From NCBI RefSeq assembly GCF_003674065.1, contig NZ_RDBE01000006.1, forward strand, positions 640,908 to 704,907: 64,000 nucleotides of DNA, given 5' to 3'. The position numbers were made by a program, and so were the translations under genes. Under the pieces are notes generated by a model that was not told the DNA's origin, did not search any database, and saw only the letters and a program-made list of their open reading frames with translations. The stretch is from Nocardioides mangrovicus. GTDB taxonomy: Bacteria > Actinomycetota > Actinomycetes > Propionibacteriales > Nocardioidaceae. Shown piece after piece: positions 40,585-49,938 of the stretch (positions are counted from its first letter, which is position 1; every line of letters begins with the position of its first letter).

Positions 40585-41538
40585 TCAGGCGACGGCGTCG
40601 AGCAGGCGTGTCACGCGGCGGCACGACTCATCCGGACGAGCCAGATCGGGCCAGGTGAACCGCACCATCAGCGAGCGGGTCGCGGCGCGTGCAGCGTCTT
40701 CGCGGACCTTCTCACCGAAGACGACGTCGCCCGGGTCCTGACCGGGGCGAAGAGTCCTGCCGTACTTGACCTTGCCGTCGAACTCGCCCAGCAGCCGGCG
40801 CAAGGGCCAGGCGAAGTCGGTCCTGGCGATGATCTCGCCGCGCTCGTCGCGCACCACGTACTGCAGCACGGGCCGCGGCACCCCGCCCCACCAGAACATC
40901 CAGCGGCATCGCGACTCTCCAACCGATTCGGCTAGCCCGTCCATGAGCCGGATCGGCACGTGGAGGTGCTGCGTCTTCGGCCAGTGCTCGACGACCTCGA
41001 ACAGGTTCTCCAACTCCTCCATCGAGGCCAGGCCGAGGTGCAGCACCGAGTCAAGGGTCACCAGCGCCGACTCGGCGCCGGCGAACATCCCGGTCTCCAG
41101 AGCGGCGCGCGCCGGTGGAACCACCAGCCAGCCGCCCACGCGGACGACGTCGTCGTTGCCGGCCGGGAAACCCTCGTGGTGCTTGATGTCGCGCTCGGTG
41201 CGGCCCGACCCACGATCGAGCCGAGTGACGTGGACCCGGCCGAGGTCGACGTCCCAGATGTCGACGCCGTGGATCAAGGCAGCGGTGGCGTGCGTGAAAG
41301 CGACCCGGTCGCCGTAGGAACGGTGGATCGCTGCGGCAGTGATCAGGTGACGGGTCCGCGCATCGGCCGCCCGCCAGTCCGGGCCCGAGACGAAAGCGCC
41401 TCGCCTGATGCGGTGCCAGTCACCCCGGCGTACGGCCGTCGCGATGCTGCGACCGTCCATCCCGGACGCCTTCGCCTCCGCCGTGGTGAACACACCGAAG
41501 TCGCCGGCCAGGCGGTCCAGCAGCCCCGTTCGGTCCAT
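40585..41538 (-). CDS. AbiEi-type wHTH plus DUF559-like PD-(D/E)XK nuclease protein
   Basis: 317 aa. Residues ~1-60 resemble the AbiEi antitoxin-type N-terminal winged helix (DFGVFTTAEAKASGMDGRSIATAVRRGDWHRIRRGAFV). The middle resembles the adjoining AbiEi-linked region. The C-terminal ~110 residues look like a VSR/DUF559 nuclease: E208 in SVGESRCRW, D241 in RTDFAWPL, E252-x-D254-x-K256-x-K258 in GEFDGKVKYG. The catalytic-type residues are all present. Such proteins are abundant and multicopy in Nocardioides-like genomes; function unknown. Enclosed by inverted repeats on both sides. No paired AbiEii-type toxin gene is present, so a classical toxin-antitoxin role is unlikely. Confidence 0.8.
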   Translation of the reverse strand: MDRTGLLDRLAGDFGVFTTAEAKASGMDGRSIATAVRRGDWHRIRRGAFVSGPDWRAADARTRHLITAAAIHRSYGDRVAFTHATAALIHGVDIWDVDLGRVHVTRLDRGSGRTERDIKHHEGFPAGNDDVVRVGGWLVVPPARAALETGMFAGAESALVTLDSVLHLGLASMEELENLFEVVEHWPKTQHLHVPIRLMDGLAESVGESRCRWMFWWGGVPRPVLQYVVRDERGEIIARTDFAWPLRRLLGEFDGKVKYGRTLRPGQDPGDVVFGEKVREDAARAATRSLMVRFTWPDLARPDESCRRVTRLLDAVA

Positions 41539-41601
41539 GCCGAGAGCCTCATGGACCCACGGACGGTCGACAACACCTGCTGCGCGAGCTGTGGATAACG
41601 G

Positions 41602-41681
41602 TTCCCACGACCAACGGACGGTTCCCGCGATGAGTTGCTCGTGGGAACCGTCCGTTCACCAAGGCACCCTGGTGAACGGAC
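41602..41681. repeat. Right 80-bp inverted repeat of nuclease element
   Basis: Reverse-complement partner of 40498-40577. Here the outer hairpin is perfect (TCCGTTCACCA pairs with TGGTGAACGGA, 11 bp), and the inner one is again CGGTTCCC / GGGAACCG. It lies 64 bp upstream of the nuclease ATG and 12 bp from the DUF3017 stop. Confidence 0.88.
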
Positions 41682-41692
41682 TCCGGCGGCCA

Positions 41693-41992
41693 CTACTGCC
41701 CGGGCTGGTTCGGGATCGTCGCGGCGAGGAAGATCAGCACGGCGCCGGTCAGCGCCAGGAGCAGGACGTCGAACCACTTGCGGCGCACGCGGAGCATGCC
41801 GGCGTCGTACTCGCCGAGCACGAGGCGGGCCACGGCCGAGAGCAGCAGGCCGGCGCCCAGGAAGGTGATGCCGCGGCGCCAGCTGGAGACGCCGACAACG
41901 ACCAGGCCGACGACGGTGAGGGCGAGGACGCCGAAGTAGAGCAGGCCGCCGATCGTCTTCGGCCGCTGCAGCGGCGGGAGCGAGCGGACCAC
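41693..41992 (-). CDS. DUF3017 small membrane protein
   Basis: 99 aa with three hydrophobic helices (about 15-36, 42-60 and 76-95). Actinobacterial DUF3017 proteins are encoded next to folD, as here (11 bp after folD). GTG start at 41992. Function unknown. Confidence 0.85.
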   Translation of the reverse strand: MVRSLPPLQRPKTIGGLLYFGVLALTVVGLVVVGVSSWRRGITFLGAGLLLSAVARLVLGEYDAGMLRVRRKWFDVLLLALTGAVLIFLAATIPNQPGQ

Positions 41993-42003
41993 CTCGAGGC
42001 CGC

Positions 42004-42846
42004 TCAGAGCGACTGCTCGGCGATCTGGACGATGTTGGAGAGCAGCATCGCGCGGGTCATCGGGCCGACGCCGCCGGGGTTGGGCGAGACCCAGCCGGCC
42101 ACCTCGTAGGCGGACGCGGCGACGTCGCCGGCGATCTTGCCGTCGACTCGCGAGACGCCGACGTCGAGCACGGCGGCACCGGGCTTGAGCATGTCGCCGG
42201 TGATGATGTCGGGTACCCCGGCGGCGGCGACGACGACGTCGGCCTCGCGGGTGTGCGCGGCCAGGTCACGGGTGCCGGTGTGGCACAGCGTCACGGTGGC
42301 GTTCTCCGATCGCCGGGTGAGCAGCAGGCCCAGCGGCCGGCCGACGGTGATGCCGCGGCCGACGACGACCACCTCGGCGCCGTTGAGCGGCACCTCGAAG
42401 CGCCGCAGCAGCTCCACGACGCCGACCGGGGTGCAGGGCAGCGGGCCGGGCTCGCCGAGCACCAGCTTGCCCAGGTTGGTCGGGTGCAGGCCGTCGACGT
42501 CCTTGGCCGGGTCGACGCGCGACAGCAGGGCGAACTCGTCGAGCCCGGTGGGCTGCTGGACGATGAATCCCGTGCAGGCCGGGTCGGCGTTGAGATCGTC
42601 GATGACGGCCTCGACCTCGGCCTGGGTGGCGGTGGCCGGCAGGTCACGGCGGATCGAGGTGATGCCGATGGCCGCGCAGTCCTTGTGCTTGGCGCCGACG
42701 TACCAGTGCGAGCCGGGGTCGTCGCCGACCAGCACGGTGCCCAGGCCCGGGACGATGCCCTGCTCGCGCAGCTTGGCCACGCGCTCGGTGAGCTCGGCCT
42801 TGATGGTGGCCAGGGTGGCCTTGCCGTCGAGGAGCTGTGCCGTCAC
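42004..42846 (-). CDS. folD: Bifunctional methylenetetrahydrofolate dehydrogenase/cyclohydrolase
   Basis: 280 aa. Converts 5,10-methylene-THF to 10-formyl-THF via methenyl-THF. Catalytic Lys in [15 protein letters not shown] (Y-x3-K-type), substrate region [12 protein letters not shown], FolD signature [12 protein letters not shown], and NADP loop [18 protein letters not shown], ending with [16 protein letters not shown]. It supplies formyl-THF for PurN and PurH encoded just upstream on the same strand. GTG start at 42846. Confidence 0.96.
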   Translation of the reverse strand: MTAQLLDGKATLATIKAELTERVAKLREQGIVPGLGTVLVGDDPGSHWYVGAKHKDCAAIGITSIRRDLPATATQAEVEAVIDDLNADPACTGFIVQQPTGLDEFALLSRVDPAKDVDGLHPTNLGKLVLGEPGPLPCTPVGVVELLRRFEVPLNGAEVVVVGRGITVGRPLGLLLTRRSENATVTLCHTGTRDLAAHTREADVVVAAAGVPDIITGDMLKPGAAVLDVGVSRVDGKIAGDVAASAYEVAGWVSPNPGGVGPMTRAMLLSNIVQIAEQSL

Positions 42847-42906
42847 TTGGTCATCACGAGGCCATCGTAGGGACGCCGGCGACGTGGCGCTGCGCGGCCC
42901 GCGGCG

Positions 42907-44157
42907 CTACGTCGGGCTCGGCTGCGCCACGAACCGCTCGGCGTAGCGCTGGGCGGCGTGGGCGGCCGGGTGCGAGGCGACGGCGGCGGCGACGCCGATG
43001 GCGGCGATGACCGCCCAGCCCACGGCGCCGACCTGCAGCGCCAGGAAGGTGTAGAGGGCGGGGAAGACGATGGGCTCGACCTGGTGACCCAGGCTCCAGA
43101 TGCCCTGGTAGTCGCCGAGACGGCGCGGGTCGGAGAGCTCGGAGGTGAAGCCCCAGTCCGAGGCCGACTGCCACAGCTCGGCGCCGGTGATGGTGACGTG
43201 GCCGGCCCAGATGAGCACGATCGAGACCCAGCCGACGGTGTCGTGGGTGACGGCGATGACCCCGCACGAGATCACGAACGCCCAGCCGGAGCGGCGGACG
43301 GCGCGCAGCGCACCGGGCACCGTCTCCGCACCCCGGCTGGCGCGCACCTGCAGCAGCACGGCGAGCACGGTGTTGGTGCCGAACAGCCAGGCCAGCAGCA
43401 CCTTCGGGGCGTCGGTGCGCTCGACCAGCCACAGCGGCACCACCACGTTGAGCAGCACCTGGTTGGAGGTCAGCACGCCGTTGGTGAAGGAGAGGGCGAC
43501 GAAGCCGAGGTTGCGCCAGGCCGGGCCGCCGACGTGCAGCTCCTCCCCCACCGTCGCGGCCGGTTGCTCGACCTGCGGCAGCTGCGGCAGCCGGGTGACC
43601 ATCCCGGCGTTGACCAGCAGCAGACAGCCGGTGAGCAGCGGCACCGCGATGATCGCGGCGTGGGTGCCGATGCCGAGCGCGACGCCGCTGGCGCCCGCGC
43701 CGAGGGTGTAGCCGACGTTGCGCGCCGCCCGCATGCGCGCCAGCGCGTTGACCCGGGTCTCCCGCGGGAAGACCGCGATCCGGTACACGTTGCGCGCCGA
43801 CTGGCCCGAGGCCTCCACCACGGCGAGCACGGAGAGCATGGCCACGAACAGCACGAAGCCGGAGATGGCCGGCCAGGCCAGGTAGAGCAGCGCCTCGCAG
43901 GTGGCGGCGGCGATCCAGAGCCGCTTGGCGCCGACGCGGTCGGTGAAGCGGCCGATCGGGATCGAGAGCACGACCGTGACGATCGCGGAGAAGGAGAGTC
44001 CCAGCCCCACCTGCGCGCCGGTGAGTCCGACGATCTGGGTGAAGAACACCGCGGTGCCGGTGAGGAACGTGCCCGTCCCGAACGCGGACAGGACGGACTG
44101 GGTGACGAGGCTGCGCACCAGCGGGTCGGCCGGCAGCACCGAGTGCGGGATCCTCAC
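42907..44157 (-). CDS. MFS transporter
   Basis: 416 aa with about 12 hydrophobic helices. The MFS loop motif GRFTDRVGAKRLW is present after helix 2 (G-x3-D-R-x-G-x-R/K). GTG at 44157 assumed; a GTG at 44175 is also possible. The repeated LVTQSVLSAFGTGTFLTG start suggests a drug/solute exporter of the DHA type. It stands between purH and folD on the same strand, where it is not usually found, and its link to folate or purine metabolism is unknown. Confidence 0.83.
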   Translation of the reverse strand: MRIPHSVLPADPLVRSLVTQSVLSAFGTGTFLTGTAVFFTQIVGLTGAQVGLGLSFSAIVTVVLSIPIGRFTDRVGAKRLWIAAATCEALLYLAWPAISGFVLFVAMLSVLAVVEASGQSARNVYRIAVFPRETRVNALARMRAARNVGYTLGAGASGVALGIGTHAAIIAVPLLTGCLLLVNAGMVTRLPQLPQVEQPAATVGEELHVGGPAWRNLGFVALSFTNGVLTSNQVLLNVVVPLWLVERTDAPKVLLAWLFGTNTVLAVLLQVRASRGAETVPGALRAVRRSGWAFVISCGVIAVTHDTVGWVSIVLIWAGHVTITGAELWQSASDWGFTSELSDPRRLGDYQGIWSLGHQVEPIVFPALYTFLALQVGAVGWAVIAAIGVAAAVASHPAAHAAQRYAERFVAQPSPT

Positions 44158-44362
44158 GGCCGGTGAGTCAACCACCGTCCACCGACGGTGGCCGAATCGA
44201 TTTCCGTCGCGGGCGGAGGCCTCCCTCTGCCTCCGACCGCGACGACGCATGGTGGCCGCGCTCCCTCACGCGGCACATGAGTAACGTAGGCCCCACCCGA
44301 GGATCACGGCTCACAAACCGGCCCAAAGGGTGTGGTGGTACAGACAACCCCCAGCGGGCGCC

Positions 44363-45931
44363 TCAGTGGAAAAAGTGGCGCGTCCCCGTGACGTACATCG
44401 TCACCCCGGCCGCCTGGCACGCGGCGATCGTCAGCTCGTCGCGCACCGACCCGCCCGGCTGGACGATGGCCGCCACGCCGGCGTCGATGAGCACCTGCGG
44501 TCCGTCCTCGAAGGGGAAGAAGGCATCGGAGGCGGCGAAGGCACCGGCCGCCCGCTCCCCCGCCCGCTCGACGGCGAGCTTGCAGGAGTCCACCCGGTTC
44601 ACCTGTCCCATGCCGACGCCGACGGACGCGCCGTCCTTCGCCAGCAGGATCGCGTTGGACTTCACCGCCCGGCAGGCTTTCCAGGCGAAGGCCAGCTCGG
44701 CCAGCCCGGCCTGGTCGAGCGCCTCGCCCGTGGCCAGCGTCCAGGAGGCCGGGTCGTCGCCGGGTGCGTCGACGTGGTCGACGCGCTGCATCAGCACGCC
44801 GCCGGAGATGCCGCGGAACTCCACCGGGTCGGGGTGCTCGTCCGCGCCGCAGAGCAGAATCCGGATGTTCTTGCCGCCGCGCGGCAGCGAGGTCAGCACC
44901 TCGACGGCGCCGTCGTCGTAGGCCGGCGCGACGATGGCCTCGGTGAAGGTCTCGCGCATCGCCTCGGCCATCGCCACGCTCACCGGCCGGTTCACCGCGA
45001 TCACGCCGCCGAAGGCCGACGTCGGGTCGCAGGCGTTGGCCTTGACGTAGGCGGCGGCCACCTCGTCGGCCACCGCGATGCCGCACGGGTTGGCGTGCTT
45101 GATGATCGCCACGGCCGGCTGGTCGAAGTCGTTGGCCGCGCGACGGGCGGCGTCGACGTCGACGTAGTTGTTGTAGGACATCTCCTTGCCGTGCAGCTGC
45201 TCGGCGGTGGCCAGCCCCCCGCGCCAGTGGCGGTAGAGCGCGGCCGACTGGTGCGGGTTCTCGCCGTAGCGCAGCACGGCCTGCTTCTCCCAGGTGGCGC
45301 CGGTGAAGGCGGGGAAACCGGTGCCCTCGGAGGTGTCGGCCAGCACGCTGCCCATCCACGAGGCGACGGCCACGTCGTAGGCGGCGGTGTGTGCGAACGC
45401 CTCCGCGGCCAGCCGCTGACGCTGGCCGAGCGTGAACCCGCCGTCGGCCACGGCGGCCAGCACCTCGTCGTAGGCGGCGGGCGAGGTCACGATGGCCACC
45501 GACGGGTGGTTCTTCGCGGCCGCGCGGACCATCGAGGGGCCGCCGATGTCGATCTGCTCGACGCACTCGTCCGGCGACGCTCCGGAGAGCACGGTCTGCC
45601 GGAACGGGTAGAGGTTGGAGACCACCAGGTCGAACGGCTCCACGCCGAGGTTGGCGAGCTGCTCGACGTGGCTCTCGAGCCGGCGGTCGGCCAGGATCCC
45701 GGCGTGCACCTTGGGGTGCAGCGTCTTAACGCGGCCGTCGAGGCACTCGGGGAACCCGGTGAGGTCCTCGACCTTGGTCACCGGCACGCCGAGGCCCTCG
45801 ATCAGCGCGGCCGAGCCGCCGGTGGAGACCAGCGCGACGCCGGCCTCGTGCAGGCCGCGGACGAGGTCCTCCAGGCCGGTCTTGTCGTAGACGGACACCA
45901 GGGCCCGTGTGATGGCGATGCGGTCGGTCAC
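44363..45931 (-). CDS. purH: Bifunctional AICAR transformylase / IMP cyclohydrolase
   Basis: 522 aa, last two steps of IMP synthesis. The N-terminal MGS-like IMP cyclohydrolase ([52 protein letters not shown]) is followed by the AICAR transformylase ([67 protein letters not shown]). GTG at 45931 with GAGGAG 6 nt upstream; that ribosome-binding site is in the arm of a hairpin, and a ZTP riboswitch precedes it. Uses 10-formyl-THF supplied via FolD. Confidence 0.97.
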   Translation of the reverse strand: MTDRIAITRALVSVYDKTGLEDLVRGLHEAGVALVSTGGSAALIEGLGVPVTKVEDLTGFPECLDGRVKTLHPKVHAGILADRRLESHVEQLANLGVEPFDLVVSNLYPFRQTVLSGASPDECVEQIDIGGPSMVRAAAKNHPSVAIVTSPAAYDEVLAAVADGGFTLGQRQRLAAEAFAHTAAYDVAVASWMGSVLADTSEGTGFPAFTGATWEKQAVLRYGENPHQSAALYRHWRGGLATAEQLHGKEMSYNNYVDVDAARRAANDFDQPAVAIIKHANPCGIAVADEVAAAYVKANACDPTSAFGGVIAVNRPVSVAMAEAMRETFTEAIVAPAYDDGAVEVLTSLPRGGKNIRILLCGADEHPDPVEFRGISGGVLMQRVDHVDAPGDDPASWTLATGEALDQAGLAELAFAWKACRAVKSNAILLAKDGASVGVGMGQVNRVDSCKLAVERAGERAAGAFAASDAFFPFEDGPQVLIDAGVAAIVQPGGSVRDELTIAACQAAGVTMYVTGTRHFFH

Positions 45932-45937
45932 CGCGCA

Positions 45938-45961
45938 CTCCTCATCGTCGATCCGATGAGG
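45938..45961 (-). promoter_or_regulatory. purH: Hairpin masking the purH Shine-Dalgarno sequence
   Basis: On the minus strand CCTCATCG (45961-45954) pairs with CGATGAGG (45947-45940) around a 6-nt loop. The GAGGAG ribosome-binding site (45943-45938) overlaps the second arm. It follows the riboswitch directly and is the likely expression platform, acting on translation. Confidence 0.7.
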
Positions 45962-46028
45962 GCACCCAGGCGGTCGATGCCCCTCGACGTCACTCCCCGG
46001 TGGTCGCCCACCCGCGCCAGTCGTGTGG
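45962..46028 (-). ncRNA. ZTP (pfl) riboswitch upstream of purH
   Basis: Read on the minus strand the segment has the conserved pfl blocks in order: CGACTGGCG, GUGGG, GACCACCGGGGAGUG, a variable stem, then CCGCCTGGGU. ZTP riboswitches sense the folate-stress alarmone ZTP/ZMP and commonly precede purH and folate genes. Position between purN and purH means purH can be tuned separately from purN. Identified by eye from the consensus. Confidence 0.88.
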
Positions 46029-46035
46029 TGGCACC

Positions 46036-46644
46036 CTACCCACCGAACCGCACCCGGCGCCCCTCGACCGCGAAGCCCTCGCGCGCCATGCGACCGACCG
46101 CCTCGACGAGCATCCCCCGCTCGGCGGTCTTGATCCGCTCGTGCAGCGACTCGACGCTGTCGTCGTCGGCCACCGGCACCGCCGTCTGGGCCACGATCGG
46201 GCCGGTGTCCACGCCGTCGTCGACGACGAAGAGCGTGGCGCCGGTGACCTTCACGCCGTAGGCCAACGCGTCGGCCGGGCCGTGCATCCCGGGGAACGAC
46301 GGCGAGAGCGCGGGGTGCGTGTTGACGGTCCGCGCGCCCAGGCGCGGCAGGTAGGAGGAGCCGACCAGCTTCATGAAGCCGGCCAGCACCACCACGTCGG
46401 GCCGGTAGCCGGCGACGGCCTCGCTCAGCGCGGCGTCCCAGTCCTCGCGGCTGTGGTGGTCCTCGACCCGCAGCACGAACGTCGCCACCCCGGCGCGCTC
46501 GGCACGGGCGAGGCCCTCGATGCCGTCGCGGTCGGCACCCACCGCCACCACCTGCGCGCCGTACGCCGGGTCGGCGCAGGCGTCGAGGAGGGCCTGGAGA
46601 TTGGTGCCCGCCCCGGAGACCAGGACGACGAGCCGCGCAGTCAC
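46036..46644 (-). CDS. purN: Phosphoribosylglycinamide formyltransferase
   Basis: 202 aa. Transfers formyl from 10-formyl-THF to GAR. Motifs: [15 protein letters not shown] (GAR phosphate loop), [15 protein letters not shown], and the catalytic [20 protein letters not shown] with the later [16 protein letters not shown] at 46644. Follows DUF6350 by 26 bp and precedes the riboswitch-purH unit, one operon direction. Confidence 0.96.
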   Translation of the reverse strand: MTARLVVLVSGAGTNLQALLDACADPAYGAQVVAVGADRDGIEGLARAERAGVATFVLRVEDHHSREDWDAALSEAVAGYRPDVVVLAGFMKLVGSSYLPRLGARTVNTHPALSPSFPGMHGPADALAYGVKVTGATLFVVDDGVDTGPIVAQTAVPVADDDSVESLHERIKTAERGMLVEAVGRMAREGFAVEGRRVRFGG

Positions 46645-46670
46645 GACAGCGACCCTCTCAGATCGGCCGG

Positions 46671-48047
46671 TCAGATCAGCCGGATGGTGTCCTCGTCGTC
46701 GTCGGCCTGGCGGACCAGCCGCTGCAGCAGGTCGGTGGCCTCGCGCTCGCGCTGCGACGCCGGCGGCGGGGGCGGCCGGTCGGTGCGGTACTGGCGCACG
46801 ATCTCGACCGTGGGCTCCTCGGCCAGGTCGGGCTCGACGCGGAGCAGGCCCCGGCGCTGCAGCACGGTGGCCACCACCGCGCCCACCACGCCGCCCAGGC
46901 CCATGGCCATCGCCCCGGCCCCCAGCACGGGCAGCAGCGGCGTCCCGACCTCGGCCATCCGGCCGGTGCCGACCGCGCCGCCGCCGAGCGCGGCGGCCAC
47001 GCCCGTCAGCACCCCGGCCGCCACACCGGCGGCCAGACCCCGCAGCAGGGCGTCGCGCCAGCCGAGCACCGGGTGGCGACGCTGCACGAGCACGACCGCG
47101 AGCGCCGCGACCACCGCGGGCGAGGCCATCAGCGCGGTGGTCCACCACGGGGTGGCGCCGGTGTCGGGCAGCCCCGAGAGCAGCGGGAACGAGGGCACCG
47201 GGCCCAGCACGACGACGGCCGGGGAGACCGTGGTGCCCGTGCCGACGGCGAAGCCGGGGCCCAGCAGGTAGGCACCGCCGAGGGCCACCGCGTTGGGGGC
47301 CAGCAACGCCGTCACGGTCACCAGCATCACCGCGTCGCCGCCGTGCAGGCCGAGTCGGGAGACCAGCGAAGCCGAGGAGCCCAGGCCGACCACCAGCATC
47401 GCGGTCACCAGCAGCGCGGCGGCGGCCATCACCCCGGCCCAGGCGGCCAGGGCGGCCCGCACCACCGGACGCACGCCGGCCGGCAGCGTCCGGGCGGCCG
47501 CCGGCCACGCGTCGGCGCCGGTGAGCACGCCGCAGCCGCCGCCGATGCCGGCGACCAGCACGGCGCCGACCAGGGTGAGCACCAGCTCACCTCGGATCTC
47601 CGCGGTGGCCGCGAGCACGCTGGTCGCCACGGTCACGACCACGTAGCCGCAGCAGAACAGGCCGACGCCGTGCACCAGGTCGCGATCGCGGCCCGGCGGC
47701 GAGACCCGCCCGGCCCAGCGACCGCCGCGGAACGCGGCCCAGGCGAGCAGGGCGGTCAGCCCGAGCGGCACCAGGGTGTAGTCGGTGCCGCCGAAGCTCA
47801 GGTGCGAGCCGTGCCCGACGAGCCAGGCGTCGGCCCCCACCCGCAGCGCGTCGGTGGTGTCGCCGTGGGCGCCCGCGTCGGCCAGGAACCAGCCGGTCAC
47901 CGCGACCGCCAGGAACACCGCCAGGCCGCCCAGGGCGGACCCGAAGCCGGCCAACGTCGCCGAGACCGTCAGCGGGCGCGTCACGGGGGCGGCGGCCGTG
48001 GTCGCGGCGCGCGCGCCCACGCGGGGACGGCTCAGCAGCTCGGTCAT
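46671..48047 (-). CDS. DUF6350 polytopic membrane protein
   Basis: 458 aa with roughly ten hydrophobic helices (for example ALGGLAVFLAVAVTGWFLAD, YVVVTVATSVLAATA, WAGVMAAAALLVTAMLVVGLG) and a charged cytoplasmic C-terminus (~405-458, EREATDLLQRLVRQADDDEDTIRLI). Proteins of this family sit between sucD and purN in many actinobacteria (recall). Function unknown. ATG at 48047 chosen as the last ATG before MTELLSRPR; the long upstream open frame is shadow sequence. Confidence 0.82.
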   Translation of the reverse strand: MTELLSRPRVGARAATTAAAPVTRPLTVSATLAGFGSALGGLAVFLAVAVTGWFLADAGAHGDTTDALRVGADAWLVGHGSHLSFGGTDYTLVPLGLTALLAWAAFRGGRWAGRVSPPGRDRDLVHGVGLFCCGYVVVTVATSVLAATAEIRGELVLTLVGAVLVAGIGGGCGVLTGADAWPAAARTLPAGVRPVVRAALAAWAGVMAAAALLVTAMLVVGLGSSASLVSRLGLHGGDAVMLVTVTALLAPNAVALGGAYLLGPGFAVGTGTTVSPAVVVLGPVPSFPLLSGLPDTGATPWWTTALMASPAVVAALAVVLVQRRHPVLGWRDALLRGLAAGVAAGVLTGVAAALGGGAVGTGRMAEVGTPLLPVLGAGAMAMGLGGVVGAVVATVLQRRGLLRVEPDLAEEPTVEIVRQYRTDRPPPPPASQREREATDLLQRLVRQADDDEDTIRLI

Positions 48048-48132
48048 CACTCCTACCCCACCAGAACCACGACGTCGTTCGGTGGTGCCACGCCCGGAGG
48101 GGCGGTGCGGACCCGTACGCTCGATCCTCGTC

Positions 48133-49938
48133 ATGACCTCCGCGACCGCCGACTTCGACGCGTTCTGCGACGGCGCCTGGGACCCGTTGCTGCTGCAGAC
48201 CTTCGCGGCCTGCGGCGACCTGGCCGTCGCCCGGGACTCACTCGAGCGAGCCCTCGTCGACGCGTGGCACCACTGGCCGCGGGCCACCTGGCAGGGCCCT
48301 GAGAGCTACGTCCGCCAGGCCGCGCTGCGGCGCGCGGCCTGGCGCATCCGTACCCACCCCTTCCACCGCTCGCAGCGGCTCACACGCGACCAGCGCTCCA
48401 CCTTGCAGGCGCTGGACACGCTCTCCCTGCCCGCGCGGCGCGCGGTGGTGCTGAGCAGCCTGAGCACCCTGGACCCGGCCCGGATCGCCCACGAGACCGG
48501 CGAGACGCTCGAGCGCACCACCGCCCTGGTGGCCGCGGGCCGCGAGGGCGTGGCGAGCGCCCTCGGCGTTCCCGCCGAGATGGTCGCGACCCGCCTCCAC
48601 GGGTTGGCCGGCGCGGCGCGCTCGGCCCAGCGGCCGGTGCCCTCGCGGCTGCGCGAGCACGGCAGGCGGCGCCGCCGCGCGTGGCTGGGCGGCGGCGTGG
48701 TGGCCGCCTTGGTGCTCACGGTGCTGGGCGGGCTGTACGTCCACGCGGACTCCGGACCGGCCGAGACGCTGCCGCCGGCGGTGGGACCGGAGGTCTCGAC
48801 CAAGCTCCTGCTCTCGGCTTCGGACCTCGCCCCGCTCGGCACGGCCGCCCGCTGGACCGTGGTGGCCACCGGGGCGGTCACCGGCTCCTCCGGCGCCCGC
48901 AGCGTCTGCCAGACCAGCCGGCTGGCCGATCCCGACGGCCTACGGGCCTACGCCCGCACGTTCCGCTTCGGCTCCGGACAGCGCGCGGCCACCCAGACCC
49001 TGCAGCTCTCCCGTACCGAACGACAGGCCCGCGCGGCGTACCGGCGGGCGCTGGACTGGTTCGACGACTGCTCCAGCGGCCGGTTGCAGGTGCTCTCGGC
49101 CTACGACGTCAGCGGCCTGGGCGACGACGCCACCGTGCTGCGGCTGCGGCAGCAGACGGCCACGGGCTCCCGGCTCTCCAGCTACGCCGTCGGGATCGCT
49201 CGCACCGGCCACATCCTGACCTGGACCGCCCTGACGGTGCGCGGCGCCCAGGCGCCGGCCACCACCGCGGTCGTGACCTCGCTGGCCACCTCGATCCGGC
49301 GGGCCTGCGCCAGCTCGGCCGCCGGCAGCTGCCGCGAGCACCCGGTCGCCAAGGAGGTCAGCGACCTGGAGTCCGGCGAGGCGCCGGGCATGCTCACCAC
49401 CGCCGACCTGCCGAGCGTGCCGGGGGTGAGCTCGGCGTGGCGGGGCACCGACGCCCAGGCCACCACCACCAACGCCGCGGCCACGACGTGCGACCGCACC
49501 AACTTCGCCAGCGCCGGCTCCACCCGCACCACCGCGCGCACCTTCTTGACGCCCGGCGCCAAGGTGCCGACCCGGTTCGGGGTCACCGAGACGCTGGGCC
49601 GGTTCCCCACCCCGGCCGGCGCGAAGGGCCTGGTCGCGCAGGTGGTCGACCGGCTGGCCACCTGCCAGAACCGCGACCCGGGCGCCAAGGTCGGCCCCAC
49701 CGCCCAGCAGGTGAAGGGCCCGCACGGCACCTCGTGGTACCTGTGGCGGGTCACCAGCGACATCAGCGCCAAGCGCTCGGTGACCTTCTGGATGGGGATC
49801 GCGCGCTACGGGGTCAACGTGGTGCAGGTCGGGTTCGTGCCGGGCAACGACGGCCAGGACCTCACCGCGGCCGGGTTCCAGTCCCTGGTCGAGCGCGCCC
49901 GCGACCGGCTCCTCGAGCTGCCGGGCAACGGCCAGTGA
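48133..49938 (+). CDS. Membrane-anchored ECF sigma-like protein with extracellular sensor domains
   Basis: 601 aa. Residues ~10-165 look like a divergent ECF sigma factor: region-2-like CDGAWDPLLLQTFAACGDLAVARDSLERALVDAW, and a region-4-like TLSLPARRAVVLSSLSTLDPARIAHETG helix-turn-helix. A single membrane helix follows at ~184-202 (AWLGGGVVAALVLTVLGGLYV). The outer part carries two similar ~160-residue segments with paired cysteines (SVCQTSRLADP...DDCSSGRL; TTCDRTNFASAG...LATCQNRDP), resembling PknH-type extracellular sensor domains. A -10-like TACGCT is 11 nt before the ATG. Overlaps kynU by GTGA. Likely a one-protein transmembrane signalling device; inference. Confidence 0.72.
   Translation: MTSATADFDAFCDGAWDPLLLQTFAACGDLAVARDSLERALVDAWHHWPRATWQGPESYVRQAALRRAAWRIRTHPFHRSQRLTRDQRSTLQALDTLSLPARRAVVLSSLSTLDPARIAHETGETLERTTALVAAGREGVASALGVPAEMVATRLHGLAGAARSAQRPVPSRLREHGRRRRRAWLGGGVVAALVLTVLGGLYVHADSGPAETLPPAVGPEVSTKLLLSASDLAPLGTAARWTVVATGAVTGSSGARSVCQTSRLADPDGLRAYARTFRFGSGQRAATQTLQLSRTERQARAAYRRALDWFDDCSSGRLQVLSAYDVSGLGDDATVLRLRQQTATGSRLSSYAVGIARTGHILTWTALTVRGAQAPATTAVVTSLATSIRRACASSAAGSCREHPVAKEVSDLESGEAPGMLTTADLPSVPGVSSAWRGTDAQATTTNAAATTCDRTNFASAGSTRTTARTFLTPGAKVPTRFGVTETLGRFPTPAGAKGLVAQVVDRLATCQNRDPGAKVGPTAQQVKGPHGTSWYLWRVTSDISAKRSVTFWMGIARYGVNVVQVGFVPGNDGQDLTAAGFQSLVERARDRLLELPGNGQ

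Larger units (their letters stand above)
40498..41681 (-). mobile_element. Candidate repeat-bounded nuclease element
   Basis: A 1184-bp unit made of one PD-(D/E)XK-type nuclease gene between two 80-bp inverted repeats that each fold into two hairpins. It sits between mdh and DUF3017, a junction that I recall as uninterrupted in other actinobacteria. No transposase and no obvious target-site duplication were found, so the mobile nature is inferred from layout alone. Confidence 0.4.

Noticed and set aside
40585..41538. Classical AbiE type IV toxin-antitoxin system
   Set aside because: Only the AbiEi-like winged-helix part is present and no AbiEii nucleotidyltransferase gene is adjacent; the C-terminus is nuclease-like instead.
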